Source of the DNA: Microbaculum marinum
GTDB lineage: Bacteria; Pseudomonadota; Alphaproteobacteria; Rhizobiales; Tepidamorphaceae
Length of the DNA: 64,000 nt
Direction: 5' to 3' (one strand)
Assembly (NCBI RefSeq): GCF_042646165.1
Contig: NZ_JBHRTC010000009.1
Below are positions 7,516-15,899 of this stretch, one piece after another. How positions within the stretch are numbered: position 1 is the first letter of the stretch; each line of letters begins with the position of its first letter. The notes under the pieces are model-generated. The model was given only the letters and a program-made list of their open reading frames with translations. It made no database searches and was not told the DNA's origin. Made by a program: the position numbers and the translations under genes.

Positions 7516-9363
7516 CGACCGTCCCTCCGGCGCGGACGCCGTCGGGGCGTTCCACAGGATCGCGACGCCCGCCCCGGCGGCGAGTACCGACGCCAGGAAC
7601 ACGGCGATCTTGGCGACGGTGAAGTCCATCGGATCGGTGAAGGCCTCCCCGGCGATGAACAGCGACATCGTGAAGCCGATGCCGGCCAGCGCCCCGGCGC
7701 CGGCGAGGTGGCGCCAGCTGTACTCGTCGGGCTTGTTGGCAATCCCCAGCCGTACGGCGAGTGCGGACGCACCGACGATCCCGAGCGGCTTTCTGACCGC
7801 GAGGCCGAGAACGATCGCAAGCATCAGCGGATCGAGCGCCGTCGTGACGTCGGCGGGAAATTCGACGCCCGCATTGGCGAGCGCGAAGATCGGCAGGACA
7901 AGGTAGCTCGATCTCGCGCCGGCCTTGCGAAGCAGCCGGTCGGCGGGCGATTCCAGCCGATCCTTGATGGCTTCGAGCGACTTCAGTGAGGGCAGGGAAG
8001 GTCCGTGGCGCAGCACCTCGCTGCCCCGCCGCGCCTCCGCTGAAATGATCGTGTTCGCCTGTGCCGCGAGCGCCTCCAGATCGGGCGGCGGGCGCGTCGG
8101 GATGAAGAAGGCGAGAACGACGCCCGCCAGCGTGGCGTGCAGGCCGCTCGCGTAGATGCACGCCCACAGGATCACGCCGAGGACGGCATAGGGTGCGACC
8201 TGGAAGACGCGCGCCCGGTTGAGGAAGGCGAGCGCGAGGGCGGCACCGGCGCTGGCCAGCAGGAAGATCACGTCGATCGAACTCGTGTAGAACAGCGCGA
8301 CCACCACGATCGCGCCGATATCGTCGACGATCGCGGCCGCCGTCAGGAAGACGCGCAGGGCGATCGGAACGCGTTGGCCCATCATGAAGATCAGCGCGAC
8401 CGCGAAGGCGGTGTCGGTCGCCATTGGGACGCCCCAGCCGTTGATCAGCGGACCGCTGCGTATGACGGCCAGGTAGATCAGCGCCGGCACGAGCATGCCC
8501 CCCAGCGCGGCGGCAATCGGCAGCGCCGCCGCCCGAGGGTTGGCGAGGCGACCCACGGTGAACTCGCGCTTAATCTCGAGACCGACGACCAGGAAGAAGA
8601 CGGTCAGCAGCCCGTCGTTCACCCAGTGCCTGACAGACGTCTTGAACTCGGCCGCCCCGAGCGAGATGCCGAAATCCTGTTCCCAGAAGTGCTCGAAGCC
8701 GGGGCCGAGAGGCGAATTCATCAGGGCCACGGCGAGCACCGTTGCCACCAGCAGCAGGACGCCGGCCGACGGTCCCCAGCTGACGAAATCCAGTGCGGCC
8801 GCCCCGACGCGGTGACCGAGGCGTCCGAGCATCGCATCCGAGAGCGAGGCCTCGTCCCAGGCGCCGTCATAGCGCCGGCCGTTGATGAAGAACGTCGGCG
8901 TGAACATGACGCCGCTGGCCTTGGCGCTGCGGCGGTCGGCCTCGACGCGGTCCCTGGCGCGCTGCGCGATCTGGCTTGCGTCGTCCTCCTCCAGGCTGGC
9001 GATCTTCAGGTCCGCCGCGACGGCGGCGAGGTCGTCGTCGGTCAGGGTCTGGGACCGCGTCATCAGCTTGATGTGGGCGGACCAGAACGTCTCCTCGTCC
9101 GGCGCCGACTCGGCCAGCTCCGCCGCGCGGACGGCGATGTCGCTGCCGGTGATGGGCCGGTGGCGAAACACGTAGCGGACACGGTCGCCCAGTTCGTCGC
9201 GGGTCCGGGCGATCTGCGCATTTGCGGCACGGCAGTACGGGCAGTCGTAGCTGCCGTATTCCACCAGCGTGATCTGGGCGGAGCCGGGTCCGAGAATATG
9301 GTCGTAACCGACGTCTACCGGACGATCGAGACGGAAGCCCCCGCTGGAACTGGACACCTGCAC
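7483..9363 (-). CDS. nhaA: Na+/H+ antiporter NhaA with N-terminal DsbA-like thioredoxin-fold domain
   Basis: Predicted inner-membrane sodium/proton antiporter of about 626 residues, well over the 390 of E. coli NhaA. Residues 10-185 are a DsbA/FrnE-type thioredoxin fold with a CPYC active site (C41 and C44) and the cis-proline segment FTPTFFINGRRY. The NhaA domain follows: FLVVGLEIKREFTVG, MATDTAFAVALI and the ion-binding double aspartate in AIVDDIGAIVVV. No signal peptide precedes the redox domain, so it should be cytoplasmic. GTG codons at 9363 and 9357 are the plausible starts; the frame stays open to 9555, but that extension has no family features. The function of the redox domain is unknown. 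Confidence 0.88.
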   Translation of the reverse strand: MQVSSSSGGFRLDRPVDVGYDHILGPGSAQITLVEYGSYDCPYCRAANAQIARTRDELGDRVRYVFRHRPITGSDIAVRAAELAESAPDEETFWSAHIKLMTRSQTLTDDDLAAVAADLKIASLEEDDASQIAQRARDRVEADRRSAKASGVMFTPTFFINGRRYDGAWDEASLSDAMLGRLGHRVGAAALDFVSWGPSAGVLLLVATVLAVALMNSPLGPGFEHFWEQDFGISLGAAEFKTSVRHWVNDGLLTVFFLVVGLEIKREFTVGRLANPRAAALPIAAALGGMLVPALIYLAVIRSGPLINGWGVPMATDTAFAVALIFMMGQRVPIALRVFLTAAAIVDDIGAIVVVALFYTSSIDVIFLLASAGAALALAFLNRARVFQVAPYAVLGVILWACIYASGLHATLAGVVLAFFIPTRPPPDLEALAAQANTIISAEARRGSEVLRHGPSLPSLKSLEAIKDRLESPADRLLRKAGARSSYLVLPIFALANAGVEFPADVTTALDPLMLAIVLGLAVRKPLGIVGASALAVRLGIANKPDEYSWRHLAGAGALAGIGFTMSLFIAGEAFTDPMDFTVAKIAVFLASVLAAGAGVAILWNAPTASAPEGRSSVEGTAVGTA

Positions 9364-9491
9364 CCCCGAAATTTGTCTGCGCCGGACCGCGGGCCGGCCG
9401 CGGCATATATAGTGCCCGTGGCGACGTCGACATGAGGGTTCATGTCCGGAAAATCCGTTCCGGCGTGGCGGGAATCGATCGGGAGTTGGCC

Positions 9492-9511
9492 GCGGGCCGA
9501 AGCCGGCCCGC
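9492..9511 (-). terminator. Strong GC hairpin downstream of the tct operon
   Basis: GCGGGCCG and CGGCCCGC form a perfect 8-bp stem with a 4-nt loop, just beyond the tctC stop codon on the transcribed strand. There is no following T-run, so it may be a 3' stability structure or a Rho-assisted end rather than a classic terminator. Confidence 0.4.
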
Positions 9512-9526
9512 AGTCTCAGTGTGGAG

Positions 9527-10495
9527 TCACTTCGCCACGACGCCGACGCTTTCAATCACGGACTTGTTCTTCGCGTAGCTCGATTCCATCTCCTCGGCGG
9601 CCTCGTCGAGGTCCATGTACATGATCGGGATGCCCGCTGCGGCGACCACCTTGTTGAAGTCCTCGTCGGTCTCGGCCGCCTGCATGGCGGCAGAGAGCTT
9701 TTCGAGGATCGGCCGCGGCGTGCCCTTGGGCAGGATCAACGTGGTGCGCGTGTCCATGCCGAGAGGAAAGCCGTCCTCCTCGATCGTCAGCACGTCCGGA
9801 TCGGAGGGGTGGCGGATGGTAGTCAGCGCCGAGATCATCTTCATCTCATCGGGATACTTGTTGTGGATGCCGCCGGAGAACGCCAGCACGAACTGGCGGC
9901 CGAGGATGCCGTTGATCATGTCGCCGCCGCTCTTCAGCGGGACGATGTTGGCGTCGATCCCTTCCTTCTTGGCGATGGCCTCCATGTACATGCGCGCCTC
10001 CGGGCTCAGCGAACCGTAGCTGAAGCCCGGGTTTTCCTTCGCCCAGGCGATGAACTCCTGGAGATTGTCGTAAGGCGCATCCTTCTGCGTTACCAGGCCC
10101 ACCTGGAAGAAGGTCAGCATGCCGGCATAATCGAAATCTTCATGTGTGAACTCGACCCGCTCCATGATGAACGGTGCCGAGTTGATGACCGAGTTGGAGT
10201 GGAACATCACGGTGTAGCCGTCGGGTGCGGCGGCCTGCAGTTCCTTCGCCGCGACCGCCCCTCCGGCGCCCGGCTTATTGACGACGTTGATCGGCTGGCC
10301 GAGCTCCTTCGACATCACGTTCGCCGCCGCGCGCGCGATCAGGTCGGTCTGGCCGCCCGCACCGTAGCCGACCAGCATGGTGATCGGCTTGTCGGGGTAG
10401 GCCTCCTGAGCCAGCGCGCCGGTCGCCGATCCGGCGAGTCCCAGCGCCAGGGCAGCTGCGGCACCGAGCAGGCCGCGTCGTGTCGGATGTGTCAT
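9527..10495 (-). CDS. Tripartite tricarboxylate transporter substrate-binding protein (TctC/Bug family)
   Basis: This 322-residue periplasmic protein supplies the TctAB membrane complex. A twin-arginine-like start (RRGLLGAAAALALGLAGS) leads to cleavage near ALAQ. YPDKPITMLVGYGAGGQTDLIARAA is the Bug-family signature, followed by VVNKPGAGGAVAAKEL and PDGYTVMFHSNS. It is the last gene of a tctB-tctA-tctC operon, with 3 bp between tctA and its start and a GGGAGG site within the tctA end. The ligand, a di- or tricarboxylate or other acid, cannot be told from sequence. Confidence 0.92.
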   Translation of the reverse strand: MTHPTRRGLLGAAAALALGLAGSATGALAQEAYPDKPITMLVGYGAGGQTDLIARAAANVMSKELGQPINVVNKPGAGGAVAAKELQAAAPDGYTVMFHSNSVINSAPFIMERVEFTHEDFDYAGMLTFFQVGLVTQKDAPYDNLQEFIAWAKENPGFSYGSLSPEARMYMEAIAKKEGIDANIVPLKSGGDMINGILGRQFVLAFSGGIHNKYPDEMKMISALTTIRHPSDPDVLTIEEDGFPLGMDTRTTLILPKGTPRPILEKLSAAMQAAETDEDFNKVVAAAGIPIMYMDLDEAAEEMESSYAKNKSVIESVGVVAK

Positions 10496-10498
10496 CGT

Positions 10499-12076
10499 CT
10501 ATCCTCCCTTATGGTTGCCAGTGGTTTCGGTCGAGGCCGGACCGCGCGAAGCGGATCCGGGCAGGACGAGGTCGCTGCGCCGCCGGGCGGCTGCCGCCCG
10601 GGCGTTGCCGCGCGCGGTCCACCAGACGGTGGCCAGCGTCAGCGCGATGAACAGCAGCGCGATCGGATGGCCGGCGAGGTTTGCGGCCTTGTGGTCGAGG
10701 ATCTGGATGGACTGCCGGAAGGTCAGCTCCAGGCTCGGACCGATCACGAATCCGATCAGGAACGTCACGAAGGAGAAATCGAGCTTGCGGGCGAAGAACC
10801 CGATCAGCGCGAAGAACAGCATCACGTAGATCGAGAAGACGCTGCTCGTCTCCATGTAGGCGCCGACGCTGCACAGCAGCAGGACCCCGGGAATGATCAG
10901 CCGCAGGGGCACCCTGATCACCATTGCGAAGAGGCGCTGTCCGAAGTAGCCGATGACCAGCATGATCAGGCTCGCGCAGATCATCGAGGCGTAGACGTCG
11001 GCGACCAGCCGTGGCTGCTGCTTGAACATCAGCGGTCCGGGCGTCAGACCATGCAGGATGAAGGCGGCGATCAGGATCGCGGCGATGACGCTGCCGGGAA
11101 TGCCGAGCGCGAAGAGCGGCACGAGGCTCGAGGGCACCACCGCGTTGTCGGCGCTCTCGGCGGCGGCGACGCCCTCGATCATGCCGGTCCCGTACTTCTC
11201 CGGCGTCTTCGAGGCGCGCTGGGTGGCGCCATAGGACAGGAACGAGCCGACGCTGGCACCGAGCCCCGGCAGTATGCCGACGACGGAGCCGATCAGCGTG
11301 CCGCGTGCGATCACCGGCAGGCAGCGCCGCCACTCCGCCGCCGTGACGACGCGATCGTCGCGTGAGGCGCCCTGCACGATCCGGGCGGACTCGTGGTCCA
11401 GGGTCCTCATGTTGCCGGCCTGCAGGACCATTTCCGCCACGGCCAGCATGCCGATCGCCAGCGGCACCAGCGCGAGACCGTCCTCGAGTTCGAGGCGGCC
11501 GAAGGTCATGCGGGAGATGAACGTTTCCGGCTCCAGCCCGATGGTGGCGAAGAACACGCCGAACGCCGCCGCGATCAGCCCCTTGGTCAGCGAACCGCCG
11601 GACAATCCGCCGACGAAGGTGAGCGAGAAGAGCAGGATCGCGCACAGTTCGACGGGGCCGATCAGCAGGGCGTAGCTGGCGAGCGGTGCCGCCAGCCCGA
11701 TGAGGATCAGAGTCGACACGAAATCCCCGAGGACGGAGGCGTAGAGGCCCATCTTCAGCGCCTTCTGCGCCTTGCCCTGTCGCGCCAGCGGATACCCGTC
11801 GAGCGCGGTCGGTGCCGATGACGGCTCGCCCGGCGTGTTGAGGAGGATCGCGGACACTGCACTGCCGGCGGCGCTGCCCTTGGCGATGCCGATCAGCAAT
11901 CCGAGCGCGGCAACCGGCTCCAGGTAGAAGGTCAGGGGGATCGCCACCGCGACGCCGGTCGCCTTGCCCAGGCCCGGCAGGGCCCCGAGCACATAACCGA
12001 GCGTCACCCCGACCGCCACCCAGAACAGCGTCGCCGGGTTGAGCACATCCTGGAAACCGATGATCAGGTTTTCCAT
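10499..12076 (-). CDS. Tripartite tricarboxylate transporter large membrane subunit TctA
   Basis: The 525-residue protein has about 11-12 hydrophobic segments and forms the channel of the TTT importer. Conserved patterns are LGALPGLGKATGVAVAIPLTF near residue 31, the LLNTPGEPSSAPTALDGYPLA segment near residue 78, and a repeat of the first motif, GILPGLGASVGSFLSYGATQR, near residue 265. It lies between tctB (7 bp upstream) and tctC (3 bp downstream). Confidence 0.93.
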   Translation of the reverse strand: MENLIIGFQDVLNPATLFWVAVGVTLGYVLGALPGLGKATGVAVAIPLTFYLEPVAALGLLIGIAKGSAAGSAVSAILLNTPGEPSSAPTALDGYPLARQGKAQKALKMGLYASVLGDFVSTLILIGLAAPLASYALLIGPVELCAILLFSLTFVGGLSGGSLTKGLIAAAFGVFFATIGLEPETFISRMTFGRLELEDGLALVPLAIGMLAVAEMVLQAGNMRTLDHESARIVQGASRDDRVVTAAEWRRCLPVIARGTLIGSVVGILPGLGASVGSFLSYGATQRASKTPEKYGTGMIEGVAAAESADNAVVPSSLVPLFALGIPGSVIAAILIAAFILHGLTPGPLMFKQQPRLVADVYASMICASLIMLVIGYFGQRLFAMVIRVPLRLIIPGVLLLCSVGAYMETSSVFSIYVMLFFALIGFFARKLDFSFVTFLIGFVIGPSLELTFRQSIQILDHKAANLAGHPIALLFIALTLATVWWTARGNARAAAARRRSDLVLPGSASRGPASTETTGNHKGG

Positions 12077-12083
12077 GGGGCGC

Positions 12084-12533
12084 TCATACGATCGCGGTGC
12101 CGAGCACCTTGTAGAACAGCAGCCACAGGCCGATGAGCAGCGCCGCCGGCATCATTACGATGACCACGGGACGTCTCTCGCCGAGCACGACGAGACTTCC
12201 CACCACCAGGGCGGCGCCGGCGGCAAGCGGCGACACCAGGAGGTAGAGGCCGACCGACACGGCGAACACCGCGGCGATTTTCACCAGCGCGGCGAGCTCC
12301 GGCAGCGAGACCGGAATCGGCTCCTCCGGCTCCTGGTCCTGCGGGGGGCGATAGTTTGTGAGTACCAGGACGACCGACAGCACGGTCACCAGGAACATCA
12401 TCATGTTCGGCACGAGACGAGGCGAGACGACGCCCTCCGGTCCCTGCTCGATCTGCGCAGGAATGACGACCAGCAGCATCAATAGACCGAACAGCGCCAG
12501 GACGACGCCGGACACGACGTTTGCGCGCCTCAT
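12084..12533 (-). CDS. Tripartite tricarboxylate transporter small membrane subunit TctB
   Basis: Predicted 149-residue membrane protein with four hydrophobic segments, the size and layout of TctB. Sequence is poorly conserved in this family, so the call rests mainly on position directly before tctA and on topology. PEGVVSPRLVPNMMM matches the usual loop after the first helix. The start is taken as the ATG at 12533, because GGGAGG ends six bases before it; an ATG at 12539 is too close to that site. It is the first gene of the operon, divergent from a LysR gene. Confidence 0.85.
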   Translation of the reverse strand: MRRANVVSGVVLALFGLLMLLVVIPAQIEQGPEGVVSPRLVPNMMMFLVTVLSVVLVLTNYRPPQDQEPEEPIPVSLPELAALVKIAAVFAVSVGLYLLVSPLAAGAALVVGSLVVLGERRPVVIVMMPAALLIGLWLLFYKVLGTAIV

Positions 12534-12745
12534 GTCCATCCTCCCGTTGGCCGTACGGTACGGCCTGTTGTTCTTCTGACTGCGATTCCGGCGCTGCCCG
12601 GACTCTCTCCCCAACCTACCGGCGAGCGCGGCGGACCGCGCGTCGCGGAGAGCCGTGGCCGCGCCGGAACCGGTGGCGATCTCGCTTGAGGAGGAGCCTA
12701 GACCCGCCGGGGGTATTAAAAGTAGTCGGAAGTTTCTTCAACATG

Positions 12746-12760
12746 ATAAGTTCTGGTTAT
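12746..12760. promoter_or_regulatory. LysR-type ATAA-N7-TTAT dyad over the lysR start codon
   Basis: ATAA (12746-12749) and TTAT (12757-12760) make a T-N11-A dyad of the LysR-box kind. It overlaps the ATG at 12759, so regulator binding would interfere with its own expression. Its distance to the divergent tctB start (about 215 bp) leaves room for activation of the transporter. Assignment is by pattern only. Confidence 0.4.
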
Positions 12761-13709
12761 GACCCACTCTCCCCTGCACCTCGACCGACTGCGGTTGCGC
12801 CACCTGCGGCTGTTGGCCCTGATCGATGAGCATCGCTCGTTGCGGGCCGTTGCGGGGGTGTTCAAGCTCACGCAGCCGGCAATTTCACAGATGGTGAAGG
12901 ATCTGGAACACGCCTTCGGCGTCACGCTGGTGGAGCGTTCGGCCCGCGGCGTCTCTTTGACCACCGCCGGGGAGATAGCACTTCAACGCGCCCGTTCCGG
13001 CCTCGCTGCGTTCGACCACCTTGCCGGCGAACTGCACGCCGACCATCCGCCGGTCGTGCGCATCGGCACCAATCCGGCGGTGATGTTTCAACTCCTGCCG
13101 GCGGCGATCGGCCGGCTCGAGGCATGCAGTGCACGTTTCCGCTTCAAGATCCGCGCCGGCATGGTGAACGACATGCTGGACGAGCTTTGGGACGGCAATC
13201 TCGACTGCTATATCGGCCGGGTCGACTGGGACCGGCTACCGCAGAGAATGGCGAATGTCTTGCGCCATGATCCTTTGACGGAGACCGATCTGGTCCTGGC
13301 TTGTTCCATCACGCATCCGCTCGCGGGCCGGACGGACCTTTCGGCCGCCGAGTTGCTGGACTGGTCATGGGCGCTGCCGCCCGACGGCTCCAACAATCGT
13401 ACCGTTTTCGACGCGGCGTTCCGCAATCACGGCCTCGCCAGCCCGGTGCCGACGGTGGAGATAGCCGCTGACCCGAATGCGCTGATCATGCTTGCCCGGC
13501 ACGAGCACTTCTTGATCTGCATTCCGCGCAATGCTCTCGATTCCCACGTTTTGAAGGAGGTGGTTTGCGTGCTGGATCTTCCTGATCTCCGCTTTCCGCC
13601 TATCCAGATCGGGTTCGTCACGCTGGCCCAGAACGAGGCGATGACATCGGTCGAGACGCTGAGGCAGGCCTTGGCCGACGTCGCGCAACCGACGGCACGG
13701 ATGGACTGA
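12759..13709 (+). CDS. LysR-family transcriptional regulator, divergent from tctBAC
   Basis: 316 residues: a winged HTH at about 8-68 (LRHLRLLALIDEHRSLRAVAG, then TQPAISQMVKDLEHAFG and LVERSARGVSLTTAG), then a periplasmic-binding-like effector domain from about residue 90. No Shine-Dalgarno sequence is visible before ATG 12759, and no better in-frame start exists nearby, so the message may be leaderless or weakly translated. By position it should respond to the acid carried by the adjacent tripartite transporter. Confidence 0.88.
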   Translation: MTHSPLHLDRLRLRHLRLLALIDEHRSLRAVAGVFKLTQPAISQMVKDLEHAFGVTLVERSARGVSLTTAGEIALQRARSGLAAFDHLAGELHADHPPVVRIGTNPAVMFQLLPAAIGRLEACSARFRFKIRAGMVNDMLDELWDGNLDCYIGRVDWDRLPQRMANVLRHDPLTETDLVLACSITHPLAGRTDLSAAELLDWSWALPPDGSNNRTVFDAAFRNHGLASPVPTVEIAADPNALIMLARHEHFLICIPRNALDSHVLKEVVCVLDLPDLRFPPIQIGFVTLAQNEAMTSVETLRQALADVAQPTARMD

Positions 13710-13714
13710 GAACG

Positions 13715-14656
13715 TTACCGCGACCGCGCCACCTCGCGGGGCGACATGCCGTACTTGCGGCGGAACATCGTGCTGAAATGCGCCGAGCTGTTGAAGCCGT
13801 GGTCGAAGGCGATGGAGGTGATCGACCGGGCGCCGCCGCGGGCGATCTCGTCGTAGCAGAGCTGCAGGCGGCGGTTCCAGATCCATTCCGAGGCGGACAT
13901 CTCGCACTGGCGGAACAGCAGGTGCAGGTAGCGGAGCGAAATGCCGTTCTCCGCGGCGATCCTGTCCAGCGACAGGTCAGGTTCCCCGATATGCAGCTCG
14001 ATCCATTGCTGGACCGACCTCAGCCGCGCCTGCTGGATCGTTCCCTCGGCCATCGCGGCCTCGCCGCCGCTCGATTGCAGCGTGTAGGCGAGCATGTCCA
14101 TGAGCTGGCCTCCGAGATGCGCCCGGTCGGTTTCTCCGAGCTTGGCGCCTTCGGTGGCAAGCATCGCGCAGAACTCCGTGGCGATCCGGCCGAGACCCTG
14201 GGTGCTGTTGATCGTCGCCGCCACGGGGATCTGCTCGCGCGGAAACCGCTGGGCGAAGGCGTCGTGCGGGATTTCCAGGTAGAACGAGCGCACTTCGCCG
14301 ACGCACTGCAATTCATACGGTTCTGTCGCGCAGAACAGCGCGCCGCGCGCGGCATTCGACACGTGCGTTGCCCCCTGCTGTACGACGTTGACGTTGCCGC
14401 GGTGGATGAGCTGCAGGTAGTAGCAGTCCTTGTCGAGGCGCGAGATGTGCTGTGCGTTGCGTTTGATGCGCTGTTCGGAGAGGAGAATGTCGGTCATGAC
14501 GACCTCGCCGAAGCGGCCCTCGCGGATGAAGCCGCGGTAGTCGTCGGGGCGCGTCGCATTGACATCGACATTGACGTAGAAGTCGCAGATCGCGTCGCGC
14601 CAGGCATCGTAGCGCTTCTCGCGCGCGATCCTATCCGTCGAGAATACGACGTCCAT
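13715..14656 (-). CDS. AraC-family transcriptional regulator, divergent from the ribose-type ABC operon
   Basis: 313 residues. The N-terminal half resembles the AraC-binding-like domain (PF14525 type) with YDAWRDAICDFYVNVDV, a common start in regulators of catabolic genes. The C-terminal half holds two helix-turn-helices: DLSLDRIAAENGISLRYLHLLF and ITSIAFDHGFNSSAHFSTMFRRKYGMSPRE. It is transcribed away from the permease gene at 14907 across a 250-bp intergenic space. Most likely it activates that operon in response to the imported compound or a product. It converges with the lysR gene, 5 bp away. Confidence 0.88.
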   Translation of the reverse strand: MDVVFSTDRIAREKRYDAWRDAICDFYVNVDVNATRPDDYRGFIREGRFGEVVMTDILLSEQRIKRNAQHISRLDKDCYYLQLIHRGNVNVVQQGATHVSNAARGALFCATEPYELQCVGEVRSFYLEIPHDAFAQRFPREQIPVAATINSTQGLGRIATEFCAMLATEGAKLGETDRAHLGGQLMDMLAYTLQSSGGEAAMAEGTIQQARLRSVQQWIELHIGEPDLSLDRIAAENGISLRYLHLLFRQCEMSASEWIWNRRLQLCYDEIARGGARSITSIAFDHGFNSSAHFSTMFRRKYGMSPREVARSR

Positions 14657-14906
14657 AGATACCTCCCCGGATCACCTTTCCTGGCCGGCTTGGCGGGTGC
14701 GACGGTCGGTCGCCTGCCGGTTTTTCTTCAGGTCTGATCCTCTTCCTTAGTACCCCATGGAACCCCTCGGCGGCAAGCAGCGCGCCAATGCACTCTCAAG
14801 CAAAACCGCTGCATTGTCAGAGAAGAAGGGCCCCCCGACCGCCAATAGGCTCTGCTGCCGGTCTTCGATTCAAGGCCGGATTGTTGCGCCGGTGGGGAGG
14901 GCGGAC
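14657..14906. promoter_or_regulatory. Divergent regulatory region of the propeller/ABC cassette
   Basis: 250 bp between araC and the first permease gene. It contains a perfect inverted repeat, CAATGCA (14786-14792) and TGCATTG (14810-14816), separated by 17 nt. A run of T (CGGTTTTTCTTCAGG) lies near 14720-14733. The frame of the permease stays open through part of it, but GGGGAGGG at 14894-14901 fixes the start at 14907. The dyad could be the AraC site; this is inference. Confidence 0.4.
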
Positions 14907-15881
14907 ATGCAGATCTTCGGACGCGTCAGCCAGGAGCAGATCGTATTCGGTCTGGCAGTCCTGCTGTGCGTCGGGTTTGCCCTGACGCTTCCCGGATTCC
15001 TGACCGCGAGCAACCTGCTCAATCTGGTGCGCAGCGTGTCGATCCTGGGTATCCTCGGCGTGGCGATGGGACTGGTCGTGATCGGCCGCGGCATCGACCT
15101 GTCGCTGGTGGCGGTGATGGCGATCTCGGTTGCCTGGACGCTGCAGCTCGTGACCTCCGGGATGCCTCTGCCGCAGGCGGTCTGCCTGGGCCTGCTGTTC
15201 TGCCTCGCGGTGGGGACGATCAACGGGTTCCTGATCGCCTACGTCGAGATCCCCGCCATATTCGCGACGCTCGCCATGGGCACGGCGGTCTACGGGTTCG
15301 GCCGCTATTTCCTGTTCAGCCTCGATGTCCTCTACATGCCCGAGGCCGCCCAACGGCTGACTTGGCTGGGGCAGGGCACCCTGTTCGACATTCCGGTGCC
15401 GATCTTCCTGTTCGCGGCGGTGTGCATCGTCGCCTACCTGTTCCTGCGGTACACGAAGTCCGGACGCTACCTCAGGGCGGTCGGCGACAATCTGCTTGCG
15501 GCGCGCATTACCGGCGTTCCGGCGCGCCCGATCATCGTCCTGCAATACATCCTGTCGGCGATGATCGGCTTCATCGCCGGCCTGGTCACGGCGGCCTCCG
15601 TCGCCAGCATGAACACCCGCGTGGCCAACTCCACCTACGTCTACGACGTGATCCTCGTCGTGGTGCTCGGCGGCATCGGCCTGTCTGGCGGCCGCGGCGG
15701 CATCCGCAACGTCATCGTCGGCACTCTGCTGATCGGCGTCCTGCTCAACGGCATGACGATCATGGACATCCAGTACACCGTCCAGAACGTCATCAAGGGC
15801 GTCATCCTTCTCACCGCGATCGTGATCGACACGATCCTCAACCCCCGGGACGAGCAGACCGCTCAACAGGGGGACATCTAG
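14907..15881 (+). CDS. Ribose-type (RbsC/carbohydrate uptake-2 family) ABC transporter permease
   Basis: Predicted 324-residue integral membrane protein with about nine or ten hydrophobic segments, forming half of the translocation pore. MGLVVIGRGIDLSLVAVMAIS near residue 60 and VVVLGGIGLSGGRGGIRNVIVG near residue 250 are the RbsC-family patterns. The conserved YTKSGRYLRAVGDNLLAARITGV loop contacts the ATPase. The start is set by GGGGAGGG five bases before the ATG. It is the first gene of a run to 24306. A second permease of the same family lies two genes on, so the importer is probably a heterodimer. Confidence 0.9.
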   Translation: MQIFGRVSQEQIVFGLAVLLCVGFALTLPGFLTASNLLNLVRSVSILGILGVAMGLVVIGRGIDLSLVAVMAISVAWTLQLVTSGMPLPQAVCLGLLFCLAVGTINGFLIAYVEIPAIFATLAMGTAVYGFGRYFLFSLDVLYMPEAAQRLTWLGQGTLFDIPVPIFLFAAVCIVAYLFLRYTKSGRYLRAVGDNLLAARITGVPARPIIVLQYILSAMIGFIAGLVTAASVASMNTRVANSTYVYDVILVVVLGGIGLSGGRGGIRNVIVGTLLIGVLLNGMTIMDIQYTVQNVIKGVILLTAIVIDTILNPRDEQTAQQGDI

Positions 15882-15899
15882 TCCAACGGGAGGACAACC

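Noticed and set aside
8137..9435. Long plus-strand open frame (432 codons) opposite nhaA
   Set aside because: It is rich in H, R, D and G with no family motif, while the other strand encodes a clear DsbA-NhaA protein. Such frames are usual opposite GC-rich genes.
9421..9555. Start of nhaA at 9555, giving a 690-residue protein
   Set aside because: The extra 64 residues are arginine-rich with no family similarity and overlap the end of tctC and its hairpin. GTG 9363 or 9357 is more reasonable.
9521..11365. 614-codon plus-strand frame opposite tctC and tctA
   Set aside because: Antisense shadow spanning two well-supported genes; low-complexity translation with no motif.
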